From NCBI RefSeq assembly GCF_040409795.1, contig NZ_CP099571.1, positions 1-64,000 on the forward strand: a stretch of 64,000 bases of DNA. Direction: 5' to 3'. Shown here one piece after another: positions 10,908 to 23,294 of this stretch. The stretch comes from Polynucleobacter sp. MWH-UH19D. GTDB taxonomy: Bacteria > Pseudomonadota > Gammaproteobacteria > Burkholderiales > Burkholderiaceae. The notes beneath the pieces were generated by a model. That model did no database searches, was not told where the DNA came from, and saw only the letters and a list, made by a program, of their open reading frames with translations. Numbering within the stretch: the first letter of the stretch is position 1; each line of letters starts with the position of its first letter. The translations under genes were made by a program, and so were the position numbers.

Positions 10908-11657
10908 TTGCTTTTGGCGTTGGCTTTTTTTGCTGGCTTGGTAGATGCTGTTGCTGGAGGTGGTGGCTTGATTCAGGTGCCCGCACTTTTTACAACATAT
11001 CCAGATGCTCCTCCAGCCACCCTACTCTCGACCAATAAAGTTTCCGCAATAGGTGGAACCTTAAATGCAGCGCGAAGATATTTACGTCATGTATCCCTTC
11101 CGTGGGCTGTGGTTGGTCCCGCAGTTGTTGCTGGTTTTGTTGGCTCTTTGCTAGGAGCAAACGCTGTAAGCAATTTCCCAGCAGAGCCTTTACGAAAGGC
11201 ATTGCCCTTTGTTCTATTGCTTCTGTTGTTGTATACCTGGTTTCAGCCATCTCTTGGCGAAACACATGCACCAAAGGTCACGAGTCGCTTTCAACAATTA
11301 AAGGCGGTAATGCTGGGTTTATCGATTGGCTTTTATGATGGTTTTTTTGGACCTGGTACTGGCAGCTTTTTATTGTTTGGGTTTGTCCGCTTTTTTGACT
11401 TTGATTTTTTGCATGCATCTGCCGCTACAAAGCTTGTTAATGTAGCAACCAACTTGGCGGCTATTTTGCTTTTAGCAAGTTACGGACAAATTTATTGGCC
11501 ACTTGGTTTTGCCATGATGGCAGCCAATATTGCAGGCAGTCAGTTTGGCAGTCGTCTAGCAATTAAACATGGCAGCGCTTTTGTGAGAAAAGCTTTCTTG
11601 CTCATTGTGAGTGTTTTAATTTTGAAGTCTGGGTGGAATGCTTATTTTCTCAATTAA
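10908..11657 (+). CDS. TSUP (TauE/SafE, DUF81) family membrane transporter
   Basis: The family comprises membrane proteins linked to export or uptake of sulfur-containing anions or organic acids. The 249-residue reading from TTG 10908 shows about seven to eight hydrophobic segments and the duplicated family motifs GLVDAVAGGGGLIQVPAL and IGFYDGFFGPGTGSFLLFG. The frame is open upstream to a stop at 10866-10868, and the residues before 10908 (IEFSIYTWPL) look like the usual family N-terminus, so the true start may be the ATC at 10881 preceded by AAAGAGA. No ATG or GTG exists there. Substrate is unknown. It is a single gene between the liv terminator and the mnmG promoter. Confidence 0.87.
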   Translation: MLLALAFFAGLVDAVAGGGGLIQVPALFTTYPDAPPATLLSTNKVSAIGGTLNAARRYLRHVSLPWAVVGPAVVAGFVGSLLGANAVSNFPAEPLRKALPFVLLLLLLYTWFQPSLGETHAPKVTSRFQQLKAVMLGLSIGFYDGFFGPGTGSFLLFGFVRFFDFDFLHASAATKLVNVATNLAAILLLASYGQIYWPLGFAMMAANIAGSQFGSRLAIKHGSAFVRKAFLLIVSVLILKSGWNAYFLN

Positions 11658-11709
11658 ATCAATGACTTATAGATAATTATCTTTTATTGATTAGATTTTA
11701 TTAATCATT

Positions 11710-11725
11710 TGTTTCACGTGAAACA
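11710..11725. promoter_or_regulatory. parS: parS site 1 (ParB binding site)
   Basis: TGTTTCACGTGAAACA is a perfect 16-bp palindrome matching the consensus ParB-binding centromere site. It lies 40 bp upstream of mnmG and about 3.4 kb from parB. It overlaps the predicted -35 of the mnmG promoter. Confidence 0.95.
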
Positions 11726-11741
11726 AACAAAATGCTATGAT
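11713..11741 (+). promoter_or_regulatory. Predicted promoter of mnmG-rsmG-parA-parB
   Basis: TTCACG (11713-11718), a 17-nt spacer and TATGAT (11736-11741) form a plausible sigma-70 promoter 23 nt before the mnmG ATG. The -35 hexamer lies inside parS site 1. An exact 12-nt palindrome AGATAATTATCT lies upstream at 11671-11682. Confidence 0.55.
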
Positions 11742-11764
11742 CATCGCCCTATCCAGGGTAAATC

Positions 11765-13684
11765 ATGCGTTATTCCAAAAATTTCGATGTCATTGTTGTA
11801 GGGGGCGGTCATGCAGGGACCGAGGCCGCACTTGCTTCCGCAAGGATGGGTTGTAACACCCTTTTAATAACCCATAGCATTGAAAATCTGGGGGCAATGA
11901 GCTGCAATCCATCTATAGGTGGTATCGGGAAGGGCCATCTGGTTAAAGAAATAGATGCCATGGGTGGTGCAATGGCCGCGGCTACTGATGAGGCTGGAAT
12001 ACAGTTTCGAATATTAAATTCCAGCAAAGGTCCCGCTGTTCGGGCAACCCGAGCCCAAGGTGATCGCATTTTATATAAAGCCGCTATTCGCCGCCGTCTT
12101 GAGAATCAACCAAACTTAAGCCTATTCCAAGCTGCAGTTGATGATCTTCTGGTAAATGGTGATGAAGTAGCGGGCGTTGTAACCCAAATGGGATTGGAGT
12201 TTGCGGCAAAAAAAGTTGTGCTCACGGCCGGTACTTTTTTGGATGGAAAAATTCACGTTGGTTTAAATAATTATGCTGGCGGCAGAGCTGGTGACCCGGC
12301 AGCCGTAACACTATCAGCGCGCCTCAAAGAACTAACGCTTCCCCAAGGGAGACTAAAGACTGGCACTCCACCCCGTATTGATGGTCGCACTATTGATTTT
12401 TCTGTCATGTTAGAGCAGCCTGGGGACCTGGATCCAGTCCCTGTATTTTCTTACTTGGGGCGTGCCGACCAGCACCCCAAGCAAGTCCCGTGTTGGATCT
12501 CTCATACTAACGAGAAGACGCATGACATTATTCGGGGCGGCTTAGATCGTTCGCCGATGTATACCGGCGTAATTGAGGGTGTTGGTCCTCGATATTGCCC
12601 CTCTATAGAAGATAAGATTCACCGCTTTGCCTCAAGAAATAGCCATCAGATTTTTTTAGAGCCAGAGGGATTGACTACAAATGAGTTTTATCCCAATGGT
12701 ATTTCAACCAGCCTCCCCTTTGATGTTCAATGGGATTTAGTTCGCAGCATTCGTGGTCTGGAGTCGGCAGTGATTGTGCGACCTGGCTATGCGATTGAGT
12801 ATGACTTCTACGATCCACGCCAGTTAAGACCCAGTCTTGAGACCAAAGCAATAGGCGGCTTGTATTTTGCAGGGCAAATCAATGGCACAACTGGCTATGA
12901 GGAGGCTGCTGCGCAGGGCCTATTGGCTGGAATTAATGCTGGTTTGGCTGCCCAAGAAAAAGAGCCATGGTTACCAAAGCGTAGCGAATCATACATAGGC
13001 GTATTAGTCGATGACTTAATTACGCGCGGTGTTCAGGAGCCGTATAGGATGTTTACAAGCCGCGCTGAATATCGATTAAGTTTGCGTGAGGATAATGCGG
13101 ATATACGACTTACCGGCGTGGGGCGCGAGCTTGGATTGGTTGACGACCATCGTTGGGATGTTTTCTGTAGAAAGCAGGAGGCTGTTTCACGTGAAACATC
13201 TCGTCTGCATGATATTTGGGTGGGCCCAAAACACGAAGTTGCCCCATTGATTTCAGAATTGTTGGGTCAAGACTTGTCGCACGAATGCAATTTGGCAGAC
13301 CTTTTGAGAAGGCCCGGGGTTTCCTATGATGCAATTACAAGCCTAGGGGGCGGCATTTGGTCTCCCGGCACCCTTGATGATGACTTTGGGTTGGCCAACC
13401 AAATTAGCGACCAAGTGGAAATTTCCATTAAATATCAAGGATATATTGATCGTCAGGCCATGGAAATCGCTCGTCAAGAGCACAACGAGACCTACCCTCT
13501 TCCAGAATCCTTAGATTATTCCCAGGTTCTTGGTTTATCAAAAGAGGTGCAACAAAAGTTGAATTTGCATAAGCCAGCGACTTTGGGGCAAGCCGGAAGA
13601 ATTTCGGGGGTTACGCCGGCGGCAATTTCTTTGCTTTTGGTGCATCTTAAAAAGGGTTTGGGCCGCACGCAGGAACTCACATGA
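11765..13684 (+). CDS. mnmG: tRNA uridine-5-carboxymethylaminomethyl modification enzyme MnmG (GidA)
   Basis: MnmG works with MnmE to modify the wobble uridine of certain tRNAs, using FAD, NADH and a folate donor. It has 639 residues, the normal length. The FAD-binding motif [21 protein letters not shown] is at residues about 9-29. Further family motifs are [24 protein letters not shown] and [20 protein letters not shown] parS site lies inside the coding region at 13183-13198, encoding part of AVSRETSR. The next gene, rsmG, overlaps the stop by 4 nt (ATGA). It is the first gene of an operon running into parAB. Confidence 0.99.
   Translation: MRYSKNFDVIVVGGGHAGTEAALASARMGCNTLLITHSIENLGAMSCNPSIGGIGKGHLVKEIDAMGGAMAAATDEAGIQFRILNSSKGPAVRATRAQGDRILYKAAIRRRLENQPNLSLFQAAVDDLLVNGDEVAGVVTQMGLEFAAKKVVLTAGTFLDGKIHVGLNNYAGGRAGDPAAVTLSARLKELTLPQGRLKTGTPPRIDGRTIDFSVMLEQPGDLDPVPVFSYLGRADQHPKQVPCWISHTNEKTHDIIRGGLDRSPMYTGVIEGVGPRYCPSIEDKIHRFASRNSHQIFLEPEGLTTNEFYPNGISTSLPFDVQWDLVRSIRGLESAVIVRPGYAIEYDFYDPRQLRPSLETKAIGGLYFAGQINGTTGYEEAAAQGLLAGINAGLAAQEKEPWLPKRSESYIGVLVDDLITRGVQEPYRMFTSRAEYRLSLREDNADIRLTGVGRELGLVDDHRWDVFCRKQEAVSRETSRLHDIWVGPKHEVAPLISELLGQDLSHECNLADLLRRPGVSYDAITSLGGGIWSPGTLDDDFGLANQISDQVEISIKYQGYIDRQAMEIARQEHNETYPLPESLDYSQVLGLSKEVQQKLNLHKPATLGQAGRISGVTPAAISLLLVHLKKGLGRTQELT
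13183..13198. promoter_or_regulatory. parS: parS site 2, inside mnmG
   Basis: A second perfect TGTTTCACGTGAAACA lies in the mnmG coding sequence, 1,473 bp from the first. It encodes part of the peptide VSRETS. Two perfect sites so close to parAB strongly suggest a chromosomal ParB loading region. Confidence 0.95.
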
Positions 13685-14364
13685 CCGAAGATTTGCTAGA
13701 GCATGGAATTGCAGGGCTGGGTCTCAAGTTAAGCAATGCCAATATTGAAGATTTGGAGCTCTTTCTGCAAGAAATGTCTCGCTGGAACCAGGTTCACAAC
13801 CTTACAGCAATCGAGGGAGAACACGATTCAGTCCGATTGCACCTTATTGATTCTATTGCGGTTTTACCGATTATGAGGCGCTATTTGCAGATGAGCAGCC
13901 CCAAAATTGCTGACCTTGGTTCGGGGGGCGGCTTGCCGGCTATACCGATCGCGATCATTCAGTCAGAGTGGCATTTGGCGTTGATTGAGGCAATTCGAAA
14001 AAAGACCGCCTTTTTGCAGCACATTAGAGGCAAGTTAAAACTAAAAAACATTGATGTTCTGGCTGATCGAGTTGAAAATGTTGCAATGCAACAATCTGGA
14101 CAATTTGATGCTGTTATTTCTAGAGCTTTTACCAACTTATCTCGATTTTTAGAGCTCTCATTACCCTTGCTTAAGTCGGATGGAATTGTTTTTGCAATGA
14201 AGGCCAAGCGCGCAGAAGAAGAGTTATCTGCGGTTTGTAAGAATGATTGGCAATTGCTGGCTGACGAAGCGCTTTGTATACCAAATTTATCTGTGGAGCG
14301 TCGGCTGTTGGTGCTCAGCCCCGTGAGAAAATCTACATCCACTATTTCATCAGAACTTACCTAA
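13681..14364 (+). CDS. rsmG: 16S rRNA (guanine527-N7)-methyltransferase RsmG (GidB)
   Basis: RsmG methylates G527 of 16S rRNA with S-adenosylmethionine; loss of the enzyme gives low-level streptomycin resistance in other bacteria. The 227-residue product carries the SAM-binding motif [17 protein letters not shown] around residues 78-94 and the upstream family motif [10 protein letters not shown]. Length is slightly above the usual 205-215. It overlaps mnmG by 4 nt and precedes parA by 6 nt, so it belongs to the mnmG-parAB operon. Confidence 0.97.
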   Translation: MTEDLLEHGIAGLGLKLSNANIEDLELFLQEMSRWNQVHNLTAIEGEHDSVRLHLIDSIAVLPIMRRYLQMSSPKIADLGSGGGLPAIPIAIIQSEWHLALIEAIRKKTAFLQHIRGKLKLKNIDVLADRVENVAMQQSGQFDAVISRAFTNLSRFLELSLPLLKSDGIVFAMKAKRAEEELSAVCKNDWQLLADEALCIPNLSVERRLLVLSPVRKSTSTISSELT

Positions 14365-14370
14365 AAACCT

Positions 14371-15141
14371 ATGGCAAAAATATTTTGTATTGCAAATCAA
14401 AAAGGCGGCGTTGGTAAGACCACAACCGCTGTTAATTTGGCCGCAGGATTGGTAGGACACGGACAGCGTGTTTTGTTGGTGGACTTGGATCCACAGGGCA
14501 ATGCCACAATGGGATCAGGCGTAGAAAAAGCAGAATTAAATTTGAGCGTATACCAAGTTTTAATTGGGGCGGCATCTATAAAGGAGGCTACACAACGTTG
14601 CGATAGTTCGGCTTATGATTTGTTACCAGCAAATCGCGATTTGGCAGGCGCTGAAATTGAATTAGTTGATTTAGAGGAGCGCGAGTCTCGATTAAAAAAT
14701 GCGCTCTCATTAGTGGCGGGCGATTACGACTTTGTATTAATTGACTGCCCTCCAGCTTTATCGCTGCTAACCCTCAATGGATTATGTGCGGCAAACGGAG
14801 TCATTGTTCCAATGCAGTGTGAGTACTTTGCACTGGAGGGGCTTTCAGATTTAGTAAACACCATCAAGCAGGTACATGCAAACTTAAATCCAGATTTAGT
14901 AATTATTGGGCTCTTGCGCGTAATGTTTGATACACGAATGACTTTGCAGCAACAAGTATCAGAGCAATTGATTGAGCACTTTGGTGACAAAGTATTTAAG
15001 ACGATTATTCCGCGAAACGTTCGATTGGCTGAAGCCCCGTCCTATGGGCTTCCGGGGGTAGTTTTTGATAAGACATCGCGGGGCGCAAAGGCCTATTTAG
15101 ATTTTGGCGCTGAAATGATCGAGCGCATTAAACACATGTAA
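14371..15141 (+). CDS. parA: Chromosome partitioning ATPase ParA (Soj)
   Basis: ParA is a Walker-type ATPase that binds DNA non-specifically and moves ParB-parS complexes to the cell poles or quarter positions. It has 256 residues, typical of chromosomal ParA without an N-terminal regulatory domain. It starts MAKIFCIANQKGGVGKTTTA, with the deviant Walker A KGGVGKTT at residues 11-18, then LLVDLDPQGNAT and VLIDCPPALSLLTLNGL. The gene is 6 nt after rsmG and 21 nt before parB. Confidence 0.98.
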   Translation: MAKIFCIANQKGGVGKTTTAVNLAAGLVGHGQRVLLVDLDPQGNATMGSGVEKAELNLSVYQVLIGAASIKEATQRCDSSAYDLLPANRDLAGAEIELVDLEERESRLKNALSLVAGDYDFVLIDCPPALSLLTLNGLCAANGVIVPMQCEYFALEGLSDLVNTIKQVHANLNPDLVIIGLLRVMFDTRMTLQQQVSEQLIEHFGDKVFKTIIPRNVRLAEAPSYGLPGVVFDKTSRGAKAYLDFGAEMIERIKHM

Positions 15142-15162
15142 CTTCGAAGAAGACAAATCATT

Positions 15163-16053
15163 ATGGTTGTAATAAAGAAAAAGGGTTTGGGTAGAGGATT
15201 AGAGGCCCTGTTGGGAGAGAAAAATCTAGCACCAACATCATCAACAGAAATCAATCGCTTGCCTTTAAGTGCCCTACAGGCAGGCAAGTATCAGCCTCGT
15301 CAAAAAATGGAAGCTGGTGCATTGCAAGAATTGGCAGAGAGTATTCGCGAACAAGGCGTTATGCAACCGCTGCTCGTAAGGTTGGTTGGGCAAGGCAAAT
15401 ACGAGATCATTGCGGGAGAAAGACGTTTTCGTGCGGCAACCATTGCAGGTTTAAAAGAAGTTCCTGTGTTGGTTTCTGGCGCAGACGATCAAGCTGCTGC
15501 AGCGATGGCTTTGGTTGAAAACATGCAGCGCGAGGATTTAAATCCTCTAGAGGAATCTCAAGGTTTGGCACGACTGATAGAAGAGTTTGGCTTTACGCAT
15601 GAGCAAGCTGCAAAAGCAGTTGGTAAATCCCGAAGTGCTATCAGCAACTTACTAAGACTGGCGCAATTGGCAAAACCTGTGCAAGCAATGTTATTGGCTG
15701 GCGATATTGATATGGGGCATGCGCGCGCCCTTTTACCTTTGCCAGGAGCAAGTCAGGTTGCTTTGGCACAAAAGATTGCCGCCCAAGGGTTGTCTGTTCG
15801 TGAGGCAGAAAGAATGGCTGCTGCGCTGGTTATTGCCGGCGGACAAATTGGGGATAAAAAAACAAAGGGAAATTCCAGTTCTGTGGGCTCAAATCAGGAC
15901 CCCGATACCCGTCGCTTGAGTCAAGAAATCGCTGATGCAATCGGATTAAATGCGGAATTTAAGTTTAAGGGTAAAGGTGGAGAGCTCAGAATTGGATTCA
16001 GTCAGTTTGATGAATTAGATTCTTTATTAAAGAAGTTGGGTATTGACTCCTAA
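15163..16053 (+). CDS. parB: Chromosome partitioning protein ParB (Spo0J)
   Basis: ParB binds parS and spreads as a CTP-dependent clamp. The 296-residue protein starts with KKKGLGRGLEALLG, the conserved ParA-stimulating N-terminus. It has the ParB/Srx core with YEIIAGERRFRAA (CTP-binding arginine patch) at about residues 82-94, VENMQREDLNPLEE, and a helix-turn-helix (HEQAAKAVGKSRSAISNLLRL) that reads parS. The C-terminal part is a short linker and dimerisation domain. Two perfect parS sites lie upstream in the same operon, supporting the assignment. Confidence 0.98.
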   Translation: MVVIKKKGLGRGLEALLGEKNLAPTSSTEINRLPLSALQAGKYQPRQKMEAGALQELAESIREQGVMQPLLVRLVGQGKYEIIAGERRFRAATIAGLKEVPVLVSGADDQAAAAMALVENMQREDLNPLEESQGLARLIEEFGFTHEQAAKAVGKSRSAISNLLRLAQLAKPVQAMLLAGDIDMGHARALLPLPGASQVALAQKIAAQGLSVREAERMAAALVIAGGQIGDKKTKGNSSSVGSNQDPDTRRLSQEIADAIGLNAEFKFKGKGGELRIGFSQFDELDSLLKKLGIDS

Positions 16054-16079
16054 TTTATGTAGGAAATGTCCCAAATCCT

Positions 16080-16108
16080 TTGACATATTGCACTGCACAC
16101 ATTAAACT
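16080..16108 (+). promoter_or_regulatory. Predicted promoter of the atp operon
   Basis: A consensus TTGACA (16080-16085), 17-nt spacer and TAAACT (16103-16108) form a good sigma-70 promoter. Transcription would start near 16115, only about 6 nt before the proposed TTG start of atpI. Confidence 0.7.
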
Positions 16109-16120
16109 TTCGGGGCTAAA

Positions 16121-16615
16121 TTGATTCCTCAAAAAAATCAGTTTTCCAACGCGAATGACTGGGATGAGCTTGAAGAAGAGCCTATTCGAGTCTATAGCAA
16201 GGACGAAATTGTTGCGTTGCAGCAAAGCAATGCAACAAAGTACCGAATTCTTTCGCCATGGAAAGTTTTATTAGCCCAAGTGCTCATTACTGTGATCAGT
16301 ATGGTGTTTTGGTCAATTTTTGGGGGGCCGATAGGGGTAAGCCTTTATACTCAGTCGGCCTTTTTAGGTGGTTTAATTAGCGTCTTGCCTTCGGCCTTGT
16401 TTTTAACAAGGCTAGAGTTAGCAAAAAAATCGCAAAGATTAAATCCAGGAAGTTTTTTAGCAGCATTAATTTCAGGCGAATTTATAAAAATTGCCATGAC
16501 ATTAATGATGTTTGTGGGGATTGCGTACCTCGTCCCTGATGTGCTGTGGGTCCCCTTATTGGTGACCTACCTGCTAGCCTTAAAGTGTGTATGGCTTGCG
16601 TGGTTGTGGCGCTAA
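16121..16615 (+). CDS. atpI: ATP synthase subunit I (AtpI-like)
   Basis: AtpI is a small membrane protein encoded first in many atp operons and implicated in c-ring assembly or magnesium supply. The 164-residue product has a charged N-terminal stretch followed by four hydrophobic segments beginning at WKVLLAQVLITVISMVFW. The ORF opens with TTG 16121; an in-frame stop at 16103-16105 excludes an earlier start and no in-frame ATG exists before the first membrane segment. GGGG at 16112-16115 could act as ribosome-binding site. Position before atpB supports the call more than sequence similarity, which is weak in this family. Confidence 0.85.
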   Translation: MIPQKNQFSNANDWDELEEEPIRVYSKDEIVALQQSNATKYRILSPWKVLLAQVLITVISMVFWSIFGGPIGVSLYTQSAFLGGLISVLPSALFLTRLELAKKSQRLNPGSFLAALISGEFIKIAMTLMMFVGIAYLVPDVLWVPLLVTYLLALKCVWLAWLWR

Positions 16616-16652
16616 GAAGTGACAATTGAGATTGAAGCAAAGGACTAGTTAA

Positions 16653-17843
<1,191 letters not shown>

Positions 17844-17906
17844 TTGTTTTGGCATGGATGACCGAGGGGTCGTCCAACTGTTCTCAACAATACTGAAAGG
17901 AATATC

Positions 17907-18377
17907 GTGAATCTGAACGCGACCCTATTCGCGCAAATGATCGTTTTCTTCGTCTTATGGTGGGTTGTTGCACGTTTCGTGTGGCCACCACTTGTTAAGG
18001 CGCTAGATGAGCGTTCAAGCAAAATTGCCGATGGTTTGGCTGCGGCCGAACGCGGCAAAGAAGCGCTAGCATTGGCAAGCAATGAAGCCGAGCAAGAATT
18101 AAACAAGGCACGCCAAGAAGGCGTTCAACGTGTGGCTGAAGCAGAAAAACGTGCGCAAATGTCTGCCGAAGAAATTCGTGCAAATGCACAAGCTGAAGCT
18201 GCTCGAATCATTTCTCAAGCAAAACAAGACGCAGACCAACAAGTTACACGCGCACGCGAACTCCTGCGCGCGGAAGTTGCTGTTCTTGCTGTTAAAGGTG
18301 CTGAGCAAATTTTGCGTCGTGAAGTAGACGCAAAAGCGCATAGCCAATTGCTTGACCAACTAAAGGCAGAACTTTGA
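17907..18377 (+). CDS. atpF: ATP synthase Fo subunit b
   Basis: Subunit b forms the peripheral stalk that holds F1 stationary. It has 156 residues with one N-terminal membrane helix ([20 protein letters not shown]) and a long alanine- and glutamate-rich coiled coil. The start is GTG 17907, preceded by AAAGGA at 17897-17902; this start gives the standard family N-terminus MNLNATL. One nucleotide separates its stop from the atpH start. Confidence 0.98.
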   Translation: MNLNATLFAQMIVFFVLWWVVARFVWPPLVKALDERSSKIADGLAAAERGKEALALASNEAEQELNKARQEGVQRVAEAEKRAQMSAEEIRANAQAEAARIISQAKQDADQQVTRARELLRAEVAVLAVKGAEQILRREVDAKAHSQLLDQLKAEL

Positions 18378-18378
18378 T

Positions 18379-18915
18379 ATGGCTGATTTAGCCACTATTG
18401 CACGTCCTTATGCTGAAGCGCTTTTTCAAAGCGCTAAGCCGGCGGAACTTGCTGGCTGTTTAGAGCAGTTAAACGAGTTGGCTCAGCTTGCTGCTTTGCC
18501 TGAAGTTGCTGCTTTGTCAAACAATCCAAAAGTATCCGCTGATGATTTGAGCAAGCTGCTTTCTGGCATGGTGAAAACCAAACTAGATCCTAAGGTTGCT
18601 AGCTTTTTAAATCTTGTGAATCAGAATCACCGCTTAGCAGCTGTTCCAGAAATTGCCCATCAATTTGAGGCGATGAAGAACAAGAGCGAAGGCGCAGCAG
18701 AAGTAAATATTACAAGCGCGTTCCCTCTTGAGGGTTCTGCGTTGAATGATTTGTTGTCAAGTTTGAAGAAGCGCTTTGGGGGTAAGGAATTGCGCCCAAC
18801 TATTCAAGTTGATCCAGAATTGATTGGCGGGGTTCGCATTCAAGTTGGTGATGAAGTAATGGATAGTTCTGTCAAGGCACAGTTAGCTCAAATGCAAGCA
18901 AGTCTTGGCGCATAA
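18379..18915 (+). CDS. atpH: ATP synthase F1 subunit delta
   Basis: Subunit delta links the peripheral stalk to the top of F1. The 178-residue protein begins MADLATIARPYAEALFQSA, the family N-terminal domain, and ends with the conserved region VDPELIGGVRIQVGDEVMDSS. It directly follows atpF, implying coupled translation. Length is normal. Confidence 0.98.
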   Translation: MADLATIARPYAEALFQSAKPAELAGCLEQLNELAQLAALPEVAALSNNPKVSADDLSKLLSGMVKTKLDPKVASFLNLVNQNHRLAAVPEIAHQFEAMKNKSEGAAEVNITSAFPLEGSALNDLLSSLKKRFGGKELRPTIQVDPELIGGVRIQVGDEVMDSSVKAQLAQMQASLGA

Positions 18916-18961
18916 GTAAATCCCTATTAAGAACATACGAAATAAGACCCAGGAGTAAGTA

Positions 18962-20503
18962 ATGCAACTCAACCCTTCCGAGATCAGCGAACTGATCAAA
19001 AGCCGAATTAGCGAATTGGGTGTTGACTCCCAAGTTCGTAACGAAGGCACCGTTATTTCAGTGACCGACGGTATTTGTCGCGTCCATGGTTTGTCTGGTG
19101 TGATGCAGGGCGAAATGTTGGAGTTTCCAAACAACACTATCGGCCTCGCATTGAACCTTGAGCGTGATTCTGTTGGTGCCGTAGTGTTGGGTGAGTACAC
19201 CCACATTAAAGAAGGTGATTCAGTTAAATGTACTGGCCGCATTTTGGAAGTTCCAGTTGGCCCAGAGTTGCTCGGTCGCGTGGTTAACGCACTTGGTCAG
19301 CCAATTGATGGCAAAGGCCCTATCAACACCAAATTAACTGACTTTATTGAGAAGGTTGCACCTGGCGTTATCGCACGTCAATCTGTTAGCCAGCCAGTGC
19401 AAACTGGTTTGAAGGCGATTGATGCAATGGTTCCAATTGGCCGTGGTCAGCGTGAGTTGATCATTGGTGACCGTCAAACTGGTAAGACAGCGGTTGCGGT
19501 TGATGCAATCATCAACCAAAAAGGTAAAGGCGTGTATTGCGTTTATGTAGCGATTGGCCAAAAAGCCTCTACGATTGCTAACGTAGTGCGTAAGCTTACA
19601 GAGAATGGTGCAATGGACTACACCATTGTGGTGGCAGCAAGTGCATCTGAGTCTGCAGCGATGCAGTATCTTTCTGCCTATGCTGGTTGCACGATGGGCG
19701 AATACTTCCGTGATCGTGGTGAAGATGCATTAATTGTTTACGATGACTTGACCAAGCAAGCTGTTGCATACCGTCAAATTTCCTTGTTGCTTCGTCGCCC
19801 ACCAGGCCGCGAAGCTTATCCTGGCGACGTGTTCTACCTCCACTCACGCTTGCTCGAGCGCGCTGCTCGTGTGAATGCCGAGTACGTTGAGAAGTTCACC
19901 AATGGTGCAGTGAAAGGTAAGACTGGCTCTTTGACAGCATTACCAATTATTGAAACTCAGGCAGGTGACGTTTCTGCATTCGTTCCAACTAACGTGATTT
20001 CGATTACTGACGGTCAGATCTTCTTAGAAACGGATTTGTTCAATGCGGGTATTCGTCCAGCGATTAACGCGGGTATTTCTGTTTCTCGTGTTGGTGGTGC
20101 GGCACAAACTAAAGTAATTAAGAAATTGTCTGGTGGTATTCGTACTGACTTGGCGCAGTATCGTGAATTGGCAGCGTTTGCTCAGTTCGCGTCTGACCTT
20201 GACGAAGCTACTCGTAAACAGCTCGAGCGTGGCCGTCGCGTGACTGAATTGTGTAAGCAAGCTCAGTACAAGCCGCTCCAAGTTTGGGAAATGGCTGCTT
20301 CACTCTATGCTGTAAACAATGGTTTCTTTGATGATCTCGAAGTGAAAGATGTATTGGCATTTGAAAAAGGTTTGCAAGATCATTTGAAATCAAAATACGC
20401 TGATTTAGTTGGCCGTATTGAAGACAGCAAAGATTTGAGCAAAGAAGGCGAAGCCGCTTTACGCGCTGCGATTGAGGACTACAAGCGTTCTGCAGCCTTC
20501 TAA
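18962..20503 (+). CDS. atpA: ATP synthase F1 subunit alpha
   Basis: Subunit alpha forms the F1 hexamer with beta and binds non-catalytic nucleotide. It has 513 residues. The P-loop is [11 protein letters not shown] near residues 169-179, and the family region with the arginine finger is [12 protein letters not shown] near 374. AGGAG at 18951-18955 lies 6 nt before the ATG. The sequence is intact and full length. It lies between atpH and atpG. Confidence 0.99.
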   Translation: MQLNPSEISELIKSRISELGVDSQVRNEGTVISVTDGICRVHGLSGVMQGEMLEFPNNTIGLALNLERDSVGAVVLGEYTHIKEGDSVKCTGRILEVPVGPELLGRVVNALGQPIDGKGPINTKLTDFIEKVAPGVIARQSVSQPVQTGLKAIDAMVPIGRGQRELIIGDRQTGKTAVAVDAIINQKGKGVYCVYVAIGQKASTIANVVRKLTENGAMDYTIVVAASASESAAMQYLSAYAGCTMGEYFRDRGEDALIVYDDLTKQAVAYRQISLLLRRPPGREAYPGDVFYLHSRLLERAARVNAEYVEKFTNGAVKGKTGSLTALPIIETQAGDVSAFVPTNVISITDGQIFLETDLFNAGIRPAINAGISVSRVGGAAQTKVIKKLSGGIRTDLAQYRELAAFAQFASDLDEATRKQLERGRRVTELCKQAQYKPLQVWEMAASLYAVNNGFFDDLEVKDVLAFEKGLQDHLKSKYADLVGRIEDSKDLSKEGEAALRAAIEDYKRSAAF

Positions 20504-20516
20504 GGACGCGTAAATC

Positions 20517-22842
<2,326 letters not shown>

Positions 22843-22863
22843 TCGAACTCATCTAGGGAAATT

Positions 22864-23280
22864 ATGTCAACCATACGCGTCGATGTAGTAAGTGCTGAGC
22901 AATCTATTTTCAGCGGTGAAGCCAAGTTTGTAGCGCTTCCTGGTGAGAGTGGTGAGCTCGGTATTTTGCGCGGCCACACACCACTGATGACACGCATCCG
23001 TCCAGGTTCAGTACGCATTGAAAAAGCTGATGGCGATGAAGAGTTTGTGTTTGTAGCGGGTGGCTATTTAGAAATTCAGCCCGATCATGTAACCGTATTG
23101 GCAGATACTGCTATTCGTGGCCATGATTTGGATGAAGCAAAAGCACTAGAAGCGAAGAAGCGCGCTGAAGAGGCGATGCAAAATCGTGGAACAGAATTCG
23201 ATATGGCATTAGCGCAATCTGAATTCGCAATGGCTGCCGCACAGTTGGCGGCAATTGCGCGTTTCCGCCGTAAAAAATAA
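22864..23280 (+). CDS. atpC: ATP synthase F1 subunit epsilon
   Basis: Subunit epsilon binds gamma and the c-ring and inhibits ATP hydrolysis. It has 138 residues, with an N-terminal beta sandwich ([30 protein letters not shown]) and a C-terminal helical hairpin rich in alanine and charged residues. AGGGAAA precedes the ATG. It is the last atp gene; an 8-bp inverted repeat begins at its stop codon and runs into the hemE start region. Confidence 0.97.
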   Translation: MSTIRVDVVSAEQSIFSGEAKFVALPGESGELGILRGHTPLMTRIRPGSVRIEKADGDEEFVFVAGGYLEIQPDHVTVLADTAIRGHDLDEAKALEAKKRAEEAMQNRGTEFDMALAQSEFAMAAAQLAAIARFRRKK

Positions 23281-23294
23281 AAACCGGTTATTCC

